From positions 1 to 6,178 of the forward strand of contig CALGGL010000137.1 of the NCBI GenBank assembly GCA_937915975.1: a stretch of 6,178 nt of DNA. Direction: 5' to 3'. The position numbers and the translations under genes were made by a program. Below, one piece after another: positions 1 through 4,632 of this stretch; positions within the stretch are counted from its first letter, which is position 1; every line of letters begins with the position of its first letter. The notes beneath the pieces are model-generated. The model saw nothing but the letters and a program-made list of their open reading frames with translations. It had not been told where the DNA came from and searched no databases. Source of the stretch: an uncultured Lachnospiraceae bacterium (GTDB lineage Bacteria; Bacillota; Clostridia; Lachnospirales; Lachnospiraceae).

Positions 1-2
1 CT

Positions 3-15
3 TTCACCCGGTGAA
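3..15. repeat. 13-base palindrome TTCACC-C-GGTGAA
   Basis: Two perfect 6-base arms flank a single central C. The site lies at the window edge, and the sequence after it is AT-rich without a clean T-run, so it is not an obvious terminator. It could be a protein-binding site belonging to a gene outside the window. No function can be assigned. Confidence 0.4.
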
Positions 16-86
16 TATATTATTATATTTAATTAATTCAACTTATTTTTTTATTAAACACCATATTACTTTTTACTTTTATAGGT

Positions 87-101
87 TTATATATCTGTCA
101 A
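87..101. repeat. 15-base direct repeat, copy 1
   Basis: TTATATATCTGTCAA occurs here and again, identically and in the same orientation, at 2549-2563 between the two peroxidase genes. Read on the minus strand, both copies begin with a consensus -35 hexamer, TTGACA, followed by GATATATAA. Here no -10 box sits at 16-19 bases, so promoter function at this copy is doubtful. Shared use as a binding site or partial promoter is a guess. Confidence 0.4.
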
Positions 102-119
102 GTTAATTAAAAAAACTCA

Positions 120-148
120 TTGACATTTATAGAAAAAGAATATAGAAT
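120..148 (+). promoter_or_regulatory. Predicted sigma-A promoter pointing right
   Basis: A perfect -35 hexamer TTGACA (120-125) is separated by exactly 17 bases from TAGAAT (143-148), one mismatch from consensus. Initiation would fall near position 155. No plus-strand protein gene follows: the only nearby ATG (171) meets a stop after three codons. The transcript would run into the strong stem-loop at 217-262. AT-rich DNA yields promoter look-alikes, but the combination of hexamers and spacing here is better than chance noise usually gives. Confidence 0.5.
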
Positions 149-154
149 AGTCAT

Positions 155-270
155 TGTTGAAAAAAAGTATATGTTCAGGTGAAACTTTTTCGCAGATTAA
201 AACAATCCAAGAAAAAAACTCCTACCTAAATCTCAGCACCTGCTGAAGCTTAGATAAGAGTTATTTTTAT
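155..270 (+). ncRNA. Candidate small RNA between promoter and terminator
   Basis: This is the roughly 115-base segment from the predicted start near 155 to the T-rich stretch after 262. It has two stem-loops. In the first, AAAAAGT (162-168) pairs with ACTTTTT (184-190) and encloses a smaller TTCA/TGAA stem (174-177 with 180-183). The second is the long terminator hairpin (217-262), followed on this strand by ATTTTTATTTT. No open frame of useful length is present. The arrangement of promoter, 5' hairpin, single-stranded linker (191-216) and terminator is that of a small regulatory RNA. It matches no family I recognise, and the same hairpin is fully explained as the operon terminator on the other strand. 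Confidence 0.33.
212..262 (-). terminator. Rho-independent terminator of the peroxide operon
   Basis: Read on the minus strand, this starts 21 bases after the regulator's stop codon. A stem of about 22 pairs (outer AACTC/GAGTT, inner CTAAGCTTCAGCA with TGCTGAGATTTAG) closes on a two-base GG loop. It has one mismatch and a few G-T pairs, and is followed directly by a T-run (complement of 212-218). It ends the five-gene operon. On the plus strand the same hairpin is followed by ATTTTTATTTT, so it may work in both directions. Confidence 0.85.
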
Positions 271-283
271 TTTCCTATTAATT

Positions 284-721
284 TTACTCTTCCAATTCGC
301 CAAGAAGCTTATACAAAAGCTTATATAACGTCTCTGCCTCCTCCGGTTCAAGACGTACACATGAGCCTATCTGTGGCGGAATATTTATCGCCTTTTTCTT
401 AAGAGCCTCCCCTTCCTTTGTAATGGTTACGTTTAATACTCTTTCGTCTCCGGAATCTCTTTCCCTTGTGACATATCCCATATGCTCGAGCTTTTTTAAA
501 ACCGGTGTAAGAGTTCCCGAGTCAAGATACAAAAAGCTGCCCAAGTCCTTGACATTTATCTTCTTTTGCTCCCACATAACCATCATCGTTATGTATTGGG
601 TATAGGTTAACCCAAGATCATCCAAAAAAGGTTTGTATCTCTTTACTATACCCTTGCCGCATGCATATAACGGAAAGCACAATTGATTTTTAAGCTTTAA
701 AGCCTCATATTTATCTGCCAT
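284..721 (-). CDS. ohrR: OhrR-type MarR-family peroxide-sensing repressor
   Basis: This is a 145-residue winged-helix repressor. In OhrR proteins, oxidation of one N-terminal cysteine by organic hydroperoxide releases DNA. That cysteine is visible as Cys15 in NQLCFPLYA, with the partner tyrosines at 29 and 40, at the Bacillus subtilis OhrR positions. The DNA-reading region contains LYLDSGTLTP (64-73), and the wing carries the DER motif (92-94), both nearly identical to Bacillus OhrR. A further Cys121 lies near where two-cysteine OhrRs (Xanthomonas type) carry the resolving cysteine, so sensing may use a disulfide. Cys21 is also present. The ATG is preceded by GAGGGG six bases away. It is the last gene of the operon, 29 bases after thioredoxin. 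It probably represses the operon and thus itself through the site at 3254-3268. The family and OhrR subtype are firm; the target is inferred. Confidence 0.9.
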   Translation of the reverse strand: MADKYEALKLKNQLCFPLYACGKGIVKRYKPFLDDLGLTYTQYITMMVMWEQKKINVKDLGSFLYLDSGTLTPVLKKLEHMGYVTRERDSGDERVLNVTITKEGEALKKKAINIPPQIGSCVRLEPEEAETLYKLLYKLLGELEE

Positions 722-750
722 CCTTATCCCCTCACTTTTTTCGTTGCTTT

Positions 751-1059
751 TTATTTACTGCTGTTAATTACCTCAATTAATTTATCCTTTGGTGCAAAGC
801 CTATCTGAGAATTTACAACCTCACCCTTCTTTAATACAAGAATTGCAGGAATGTTAGTGATATTATACTCTCTTGCAATCTCCATATTTTTGTCAACATC
901 TATATTGAAGAAATTGACATCAGCAAGCTCCTCGGAAACCTCTTCAAGAACAGGTGCAACCATCTTACAAGGACCGCACCAAACAGCCGAAAAATCAACT
1001 ACAGCTATGTCGCTGTTTTTTACCTCATCAAATTCACTCTGATTAATTACTTTTACCAT
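751..1059 (-). CDS. trxA: Thioredoxin
   Basis: This is a 102-residue cytoplasmic thioredoxin, the usual length of a single-domain member. The active site WCGPCK has Trp27, Cys28 and Cys31. Asp22 in VDFSAVW matches the buried aspartate of the fold. The cis-proline is Pro71 in NIPAILV, followed by Ala rather than the common Thr. GFAPKDKL (87-94) matches the C-terminal glycine region. There is no signal peptide. The ribosome binding site AGGAGGG (1068-1074) sits 8 bases before the ATG. It lies 82 bases after the reductase-like gene and 29 before ohrR. Its position after two cysteine peroxidases and a disulfide reductase indicates that it is the electron carrier of this pathway, reduced by the flavoprotein and reducing the peroxidases. 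The partner assignment is inferred from context; the family is certain. Confidence 0.96.
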   Translation of the reverse strand: MVKVINQSEFDEVKNSDIAVVDFSAVWCGPCKMVAPVLEEVSEELADVNFFNIDVDKNMEIAREYNITNIPAILVLKKGEVVNSQIGFAPKDKLIEVINSSK

Positions 1060-1141
1060 AATTTAAACCCTCCTAAGTTTTTTATAATTTACTTTGTAGT
1101 TTTGACTATACAAGTTTTCATTAAATTATTTTGTATATGTT

Positions 1142-2017
1142 CTAATTACTTTGTTTACGCTTCTTCTCATCAAGATATGCAACTGCCGAAAGAGCTGCTA
1201 CATTTCCTTCGCCTGCCGCCTTTATATACTGATACGGTGTTCCTGTTATATCACCGCACGCGAAGCATCCCGGTATACTTGTCTCAAGCTTTCGGTTTAC
1301 CTTGACATGATTATCCTCTGTTTCAAGCCCCGGTACAAGCTGACTCGGTGCAACACTTTCCCTTAGTATAAATACACCGTCAACCTTTAATTCTCCGTCA
1401 GCGGTCACAAGAGTGTCAGCGGTCATCTCACCCTTTATCTCAAGCGGCTTATCCGTACGGATTTCCAAATTATCTTTATCAAGATTGACAGCTTCCTTGT
1501 AAAGCGGAAAGTAATAAACCCTCTCACAAACCTCACTTAAAAACAATACCTCTGCCTCTTCCTTAGGGCTGTAGCCAATTACCGCAGCGGTTTTACCTCG
1601 ATATAATGGTGCATCACAGGTTGCACAGTAGCTTACTCCTCTTCCGAGATACTTTTCCTCTCCCGGATATGGTTTACCAAGCACTACTCCTGTTGCAAGT
1701 ATAACGCTTTCCGCCTCATACATAACCTCCGCACCCTGAAGAGCAAAATACTCTCCCATGGCGTATACGGAGCTTATTTTATCCTCGGTAATCTCTATCT
1801 CCATATCAATAAGATGCTTCTTAAATGCATCGGAAAGCTTATCACCCGCCGCATCAGGTATACCGAGATAATTCTTAATCGTATGTGCCTTCTCAACCTT
1901 AAGACTAAGCGCTTTATTTCCGATCAGCAAAATATTTTTATTTCGAATCTTTGCTGTTATGGCGGCCTCAAGTCCACCCGGACCTGTACCGATAATCGCT
2001 ATATCATATCTATCCAT
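1142..2017 (-). CDS. Thioredoxin-reductase-like flavoprotein without NADPH motifs (FFTR-like)
   Basis: This 291-residue flavoprotein has the low-molecular-weight thioredoxin reductase fold. Seen directly are the FAD-binding GTGPGG (10-15), ATG (108-110), the redox pair Cys131-Ala-Thr-Cys134, and the second FAD motif FACGDITG (252-259) followed by AAGEG (267-271). Where NADPH enzymes have GGGDSA, this protein has IGYSPKEEAE (147-156). Where they have HRR-type arginines, it has YYFPLYK (168-174). Loss of both signatures is the mark of the clostridial ferredoxin-dependent flavin thioredoxin reductases, so the electron donor is probably ferredoxin. The related diflavin disulfide oxidoreductases are an alternative. 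The ATG at 2017 is chosen because it begins directly at the FAD domain (MDRYDIAIIG) and has AGGGA 5 bases upstream. A longer frame from a GTG at 2119 would add 34 unrelated residues inside the preceding gene. It starts 22 bases after the second peroxidase. Confidence 0.88.
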   Translation of the reverse strand: MDRYDIAIIGTGPGGLEAAITAKIRNKNILLIGNKALSLKVEKAHTIKNYLGIPDAAGDKLSDAFKKHLIDMEIEITEDKISSVYAMGEYFALQGAEVMYEAESVILATGVVLGKPYPGEEKYLGRGVSYCATCDAPLYRGKTAAVIGYSPKEEAEVLFLSEVCERVYYFPLYKEAVNLDKDNLEIRTDKPLEIKGEMTADTLVTADGELKVDGVFILRESVAPSQLVPGLETEDNHVKVNRKLETSIPGCFACGDITGTPYQYIKAAGEGNVAALSAVAYLDEKKRKQSN

Positions 2018-2039
2018 ATATATCCCTGCCTTTATTATC

Positions 2040-2510
2040 TTACAAGTATTTTTTGATATCGTCAACAAGCTTTTCCGGAGTTTTTGTTGAACCGAATCTG
2101 TCAACGACATTTCCCTCACGGTCTATAAGGAATTTTTCAAAATTCCACTTGATATTCTTCATAAGCCTGTGCTTTTCCTCCTTAAGGAACTTGTAAAGAG
2201 GATGTGCATTATCACCGTTTACGTCAATCTTTTCAAACATTGTAAATGTTACACCGTAATTAAGTGAACAAAACTCATTTATCTCCTTATTGTCTCCCGG
2301 ATCCTGACTTGCAAACTGATTACAAGGGAAGCCGAGTATCTCAAGTCCCTGATCCTTATACTGCTCGTATATTTCCTCAAGTCCTTTAAACTGTGGTGTA
2401 AAGCCGCACTTGCTTGCTGTATTAACAACAAGAACAACCTTACCCTTATATTCTTCCATGGAAACCTCTTCACCATTCATCTTTACTGCCTTAAAATCAT
2501 AAAATCCCAT
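2040..2510 (-). CDS. Glutathione-peroxidase-family thiol peroxidase (short form)
   Basis: This 156-residue peroxidase reduces hydrogen and organic peroxides. The catalytic tetrad is visible: Cys35 in ASKCGFT (a plain cysteine, not selenocysteine), the Gln of FPCNQF (61-66), and Trp122-Asn123 in KWNF. Cys81 in [10 protein letters not shown] lies where thioredoxin-dependent members keep the resolving cysteine. Despite the family name, non-selenium bacterial members commonly use thioredoxin, and a thioredoxin gene lies two genes downstream. The length is normal for a compact bacterial member. No signal peptide is present, so it acts in the cytoplasm. The ATG has GAGGAAA upstream. It is second in the operon, 66 bases after its paralogue and 22 before the flavoprotein gene. 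It aligns with the paralogue without gaps over the first 110 residues, indicating an old tandem duplication. The family is certain; thioredoxin use is inferred. Confidence 0.94.
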   Translation of the reverse strand: MGFYDFKAVKMNGEEVSMEEYKGKVVLVVNTASKCGFTPQFKGLEEIYEQYKDQGLEILGFPCNQFASQDPGDNKEINEFCSLNYGVTFTMFEKIDVNGDNAHPLYKFLKEEKHRLMKNIKWNFEKFLIDREGNVVDRFGSTKTPEKLVDDIKKYL

Positions 2511-2532
2511 AATTCTTTCCTCACTTTCTTAT

Positions 2533-2563
2533 ATTATATCTATTATCATTATATATCTGTCAA
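2533..2563 (-). promoter_or_regulatory. Possible internal promoter before the second peroxidase
   Basis: On the minus strand, a perfect TTGACA (2558-2563) is followed 19 bases later by TATAAT (2533-2538). The 19-base spacer is longer than ideal. A second TATAAT at 2548-2553 is too close to serve. Transcription would begin near 2526, just before the second peroxidase's ribosome binding site. It could give extra expression of the last four genes. The -35 lies inside the 15-base repeat (2549-2563) also present at 87-101. In AT-rich DNA this is suggestive only. Confidence 0.3.
2549..2563. repeat. 15-base direct repeat, copy 2
   Basis: This is identical to TTATATATCTGTCAA at 87-101. It fills part of the 66-base gap between the two peroxidase genes and contains the -35 hexamer of the possible internal promoter. 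Confidence 0.4.
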
Positions 2564-2576
2564 TATTTTTTATATG

Positions 2577-3122
2577 TTATAAAAGTTCCTCAATCGCATA
2601 CTCGATATCACCTATCGGAGCAGTCGGCTCAAACCTCTTAACAACATTTCCATCTCTGTCCACCAAAAACTTTGTGAAGTTCCACTTGACAGATGGTTTG
2701 TTTTTATAATCCGGATCTTCATTTTTAAGCATATTATCAAGCATTTCCGAAGCAGGATTGTCTGCATCAAAGCCCTTAAAGCCCTGTGCCTCGGTAAGTA
2801 TCTTAAAGAGCGGAATTGCATTTTCGCCGTTTACATCCACCTTGGAGTATCTGGAAAATGTAAGACCGAATCTTGCATCACAAAATGTTGCTATCTCCTC
2901 ATCCGTTCCCGGTGCCTGATGTCCGAATTGGTCACACGGGAATTCCAAAACAGCAAGACCTCTGTCGGCATATCTCTCATATAAATCCTGTATCTCATCA
3001 TACTGAGGTGTAAATCCACACTGTGTAGCGGAATTAAAAATCATCATAACCTTTCCTTCAAACTCGGTTAAATCAACCTCATCTCCGTATAAATTAACTA
3101 CCTTCTGTTCATAAATACTCAT
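2577..3122 (-). CDS. Glutathione-peroxidase-family thiol peroxidase (long form)
   Basis: This is a 181-residue cytoplasmic peroxidase and the first gene of the operon. The tetrad is Cys35 (ATQCGFT), the Gln of FPCDQF (61-66), and Trp147-Asn148 (KWNF). Cys81 in FCDARFGLTF matches the resolving cysteine position, so thioredoxin is the likely reductant. Relative to its downstream paralogue it has about 25 extra residues between roughly 110 and 146, rich in Asp, Asn and Lys, just before the Trp-Asn pair. The start is the ATG at 3122, with AGGAGG eight bases upstream. A frame extending to a TTG at 3161 would add 13 residues without support and would run through that ribosome binding site. It is expressed from the promoter at 3248-3276 with a leader of roughly 120 bases. 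The paralogues may differ in preferred peroxide; the sequence does not say which. Confidence 0.94.
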   Translation of the reverse strand: MSIYEQKVVNLYGDEVDLTEFEGKVMMIFNSATQCGFTPQYDEIQDLYERYADRGLAVLEFPCDQFGHQAPGTDEEIATFCDARFGLTFSRYSKVDVNGENAIPLFKILTEAQGFKGFDADNPASEMLDNMLKNEDPDYKNKPSVKWNFTKFLVDRDGNVVKRFEPTAPIGDIEYAIEELL

Positions 3123-3150
3123 ATCTCTTACCTCCTGATTAATATTTTTT

Positions 3151-3163
3151 GATTGAAACAATC
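3151..3163. promoter_or_regulatory. Operator-like GATTG-AAA-CAATC in the operon leader
   Basis: This is an inverted repeat with perfect 5-base arms, and the third GATTG/CAATC dyad in this gap. It shares the 11-base string ACAATCTAATT (3158-3168) with the main operator (3255-3265). It lies downstream of the predicted transcription start and 29 bases before the start codon, so a repressor here would block elongation or assist binding upstream. The spacing between arms is one base shorter than in the other two sites, so binding by the same protein is uncertain. Confidence 0.35.
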
Positions 3164-3219
3164 TAATTTATTCGATAAATGTAAATATATTAGTTTTACA
3201 AAACAGTTAAATTAAAATA

Positions 3220-3233
3220 GATTGTGCTCAATC
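3220..3233. promoter_or_regulatory. Operator-like GATTG-TGCT-CAATC at the transcription start
   Basis: This dyad has perfect 5-base arms and the same arm sequence and 4-base gap as the site at 3247-3260. The centres are 27 bases apart. It falls just downstream of the expected start of transcription (about 3241), a normal place for a repressor site. The regulator is probably the OhrR encoded at the operon's end, by inference. Confidence 0.45.
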
Positions 3234-3246
3234 TTTTATTTGAATT

Positions 3247-3268
3247 GATTGTACACAATCTAATTGTA
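3247..3268. promoter_or_regulatory. OhrR operator overlapping the operon promoter
   Basis: Read on the minus strand, 3254-3268 is TACAATTAGATTGTG. The Bacillus subtilis OhrR operator unit, as I recall it, is TACAATTAAATTGTA, which gives 13 of 15 matching bases. This 15-mer falls entirely within the 17-base spacer between -35 and -10. It overlaps a second dyad, GATTGT-AC-ACAATC (3247-3260), which covers the -10 box. Binding would exclude RNA polymerase. With an OhrR gene in the same operon, this is the expected autoregulatory site. Confidence 0.65.
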
Positions 3269-3276
3269 TTTGTCAA
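3248..3276 (-). promoter_or_regulatory. Main promoter of the peroxide-defence operon
   Basis: On the minus strand, TTGACA (3271-3276, perfect) is followed by exactly 17 bases and TACAAT (3248-3253, one mismatch from TATAAT). Transcription should start near 3241, leaving a leader of about 120 bases before the first peroxidase. It is the best promoter match upstream of this operon and is covered by operator sequences, so expression should be strong when de-repressed. Confidence 0.72.
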
Positions 3277-3300
3277 TAACTATTTTCAATAATTTATAAA

Positions 3301-4200
3301 TTATAAATATTTCCTGAAAAAATCACATTCATCATCATTGCATCTTTGACCGGCATCAAGCCTGACATTACAATGAAATACGTGTCCAAGAGGTTCGGTC
3401 TTGCTTCCGTAAAAATGATATTCAAACGGAACACCCTCTTCTTCCAATTCAGATATAAGCTTTCCGGCTTCTTTTTTTAGGAAATCTCCATAGCAGGTCA
3501 TTATGTATGACGGAGGAAATCCGTCGGTTATATATTTAAGAACATTTACAAGATCTATCTCTTTTTCATCCCCGCCGTTTCTCAAAAAATCATCTAATAT
3601 AGGTTTTGCATCAGGATTAGCTTCGTCCACTTCATCCATACTGTATTTTCCGCAGTTAAGTGCTATGGCTCTGAAGCTTATTTTATCCTGCGGTTCTTTG
3701 ATCAGACCATATTCCATCAACTTTTTGGCATAATCTTTGTTAGTCAAAAAGTTTGAATATACGCCAAGTATATGAGCACCTGCCGAATCACCGACAGCAA
3801 ATACATTTTCGGTATCAAGACCGTATGTATCAGCATTCTCATATATCCACCTTAACACATTATCTGTATCCTCTACCGACGCCGGAAACTTATACTCAGG
3901 TGCAAGCCTGTATGTAAAATTAACGACGGCAAAGCCCCTCTCGGCAAGGCTCATACAGTAATACTTATAAACCTCCTTATCACCGTATACCCAGCTTCCT
4001 CCGTGTACACTCACTATAACCGGAAGCTTAACCCCTTCCTTATCCTTCGGGCGGTATACATCAAGAAGATTCCAGTTTCCGTAATCACCATAGGATAAAT
4101 CATCATATCTTACTATACCGGCAGGGGTTGTTAATCCTTCATCTCTTTTTTTATCTGATTCTGAAAAACTCTGACGTGTTAACTCACTGAATTTTGACAT
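3301..4200 (-). CDS. Alpha/beta hydrolase, HSL-type esterase
   Basis: This 299-residue serine hydrolase belongs to the hormone-sensitive-lipase-like group and probably acts on short-chain esters. The oxyanion-hole motif HGGSW is at 66-70, the nucleophile elbow GDSAG at 137-141 (Ser139), the likely acid Asp239 in CYGDFLK, and the likely base His273 in LGHVFH. TYRLAPEYKFPA (96-107) is a further hallmark of the group. There is no signal peptide, so it is cytoplasmic. The ATG at 4200 is chosen because AAAGGA lies just upstream; a TTG nine codons earlier would place that site inside the gene. It is co-oriented with the peroxide operon but separated by 178 bases containing that operon's own promoter, so it is probably a separate unit. 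No convincing terminator follows it, so read-through is possible. The substrate cannot be told from sequence. Confidence 0.9.
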   Translation of the reverse strand: MSKFSELTRQSFSESDKKRDEGLTTPAGIVRYDDLSYGDYGNWNLLDVYRPKDKEGVKLPVIVSVHGGSWVYGDKEVYKYYCMSLAERGFAVVNFTYRLAPEYKFPASVEDTDNVLRWIYENADTYGLDTENVFAVGDSAGAHILGVYSNFLTNKDYAKKLMEYGLIKEPQDKISFRAIALNCGKYSMDEVDEANPDAKPILDDFLRNGGDEKEIDLVNVLKYITDGFPPSYIMTCYGDFLKKEAGKLISELEEEGVPFEYHFYGSKTEPLGHVFHCNVRLDAGQRCNDDECDFFRKYL

Positions 4201-4295
4201 ATTATTTTCCTTTCTTTTATAATTCAACTCTATATAATTTTCATTTTTATCTTTCTGTTTAAGGAAACATGAAATATATATGAAGTTGTATTAAC

Positions 4296-4311
4296 CAATT
4301 TTTTAAAATTG
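4296..4311. repeat. Palindrome CAATTTT-TT-AAAATTG
   Basis: Perfect 7-base arms are separated by two bases, about 96 bases upstream of the esterase start codon. It could be an operator for the esterase. Composed mostly of A and T, it could also arise by chance in this background. Confidence 0.3.
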
Positions 4312-4350
4312 AACGCACATCTTCGAATTATGTTCATATTTTACTCGTAT

Positions 4351-4381
4351 AATCCAATTATACATTTAAATTAATTGGATT
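4351..4381. repeat. Inverted repeat AATCCAATTA / TAATTGGATT
   Basis: Perfect 10-base arms (4351-4360 and 4372-4381) are separated by 11 bases. The long arms and roughly two-turn spacing suit a dimeric DNA-binding protein. It lies upstream of the esterase and left of the insertion sequence. IS110 elements lack terminal inverted repeats, so it is probably not an element end. There is no T-run on either side, so it is not a terminator. Confidence 0.4.
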
Positions 4382-4478
4382 TACTTTTCCTTTCCTAAAT
4401 TTTATTTGTTTATATTAAGAGTTCATATGCTCTTGTATAATACTTAAAGCACTGTGGATTTGTTTCTATAATTGTACG

Positions 4479-4632
4479 GCTTTGACTGGTTGAAGGAGAC
4501 TCAGACCACGGCTTTTCGTCTATTACTGGTAATTAGTTAGTTAACGCCTGACGTTTTATGTTTCGAGAATACACAGTCGAATTCCCTGTGGTAAACAGCA
4601 GTGCTAAATACTTTTTAAGGAGGTTTAACACC
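4479..4632 (+). ncRNA. Candidate bridge RNA of the IS110-type element
   Basis: IS110-group elements transcribe a guide (bridge or seek) RNA from the non-coding left end, just before the transposase. This stretch is in that position and more GC-rich than the flank. A perfect TATAAT at 4467-4472 lies 17 bases after a weak TTAAAG, giving a start near 4479. Another TATAAT is at 4436-4441. Foldable parts include CACAG/CTGTG (4572-4576 with 4586-4590) and ACCAC/GTGGT (4505-4509 with 4588-4592). If the RNA starts earlier, AGCACTG/CAGTGCT (4448-4454 with 4599-4605) can also pair. The guide loops could not be assigned by eye, so RNA boundaries are uncertain. Confidence 0.38.

Larger units (their letters stand above)
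4201..4440. other. AT-rich gap between esterase and insertion sequence
   Basis: No open frame or homology is apparent on either strand. It holds the esterase ribosome binding site, two inverted repeats (4296-4311 and 4351-4381) and a small hairpin AAGAG/CTCTT (4417-4434). No esterase promoter with good hexamers and spacing could be picked. Nothing here resembles the missing 5' part of recF, which matters for interpreting the insertion sequence to the right. Confidence 0.6.

Noticed and set aside
1075..1141. Promoter or operator before thioredoxin (TTGTA ... TACAA in the gap)
   Set aside because: The arms are short with an uneven spacer and no -35/-10 pair has good spacing; operon read-through explains expression.
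423..2056. Several plus-strand open frames of 60-80 codons opposite the operon genes
   Set aside because: All are antisense to clear protein families and have no supporting motifs; they are by-products of the opposite-strand coding sequence.
2018..2119. Longer start (GTG at 2119) for the flavoprotein gene
   Set aside because: The 34 added residues lie inside the preceding peroxidase gene, resemble no flavoprotein, and the ATG at 2017 has its own ribosome binding site directly before the FAD domain.
2040..3122. Selenocysteine in the peroxidases
   Set aside because: The catalytic position in both genes is an ordinary cysteine codon (Cys35), with no in-frame TGA.
3123..3161. Longer start (TTG at 3161) for the first peroxidase
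   Set aside because: It would translate through the AGGAGG site serving the ATG at 3122 and adds residues absent from the paralogue.
3277..3300. Terminator after the esterase
   Set aside because: The AT-only partial inverted repeat here has weak pairing and no T-run.
4201..4227. Longer start (TTG at 4227) for the esterase
   Set aside because: The AAAGGA ribosome binding site for the ATG at 4200 lies within this stretch.
4558..4632. Upstream in-frame ATG for the transposase
   Set aside because: The 25 added residues are not IS110-like, while AAGGAGG nine bases before the ATG at 4633 clearly sets the start.
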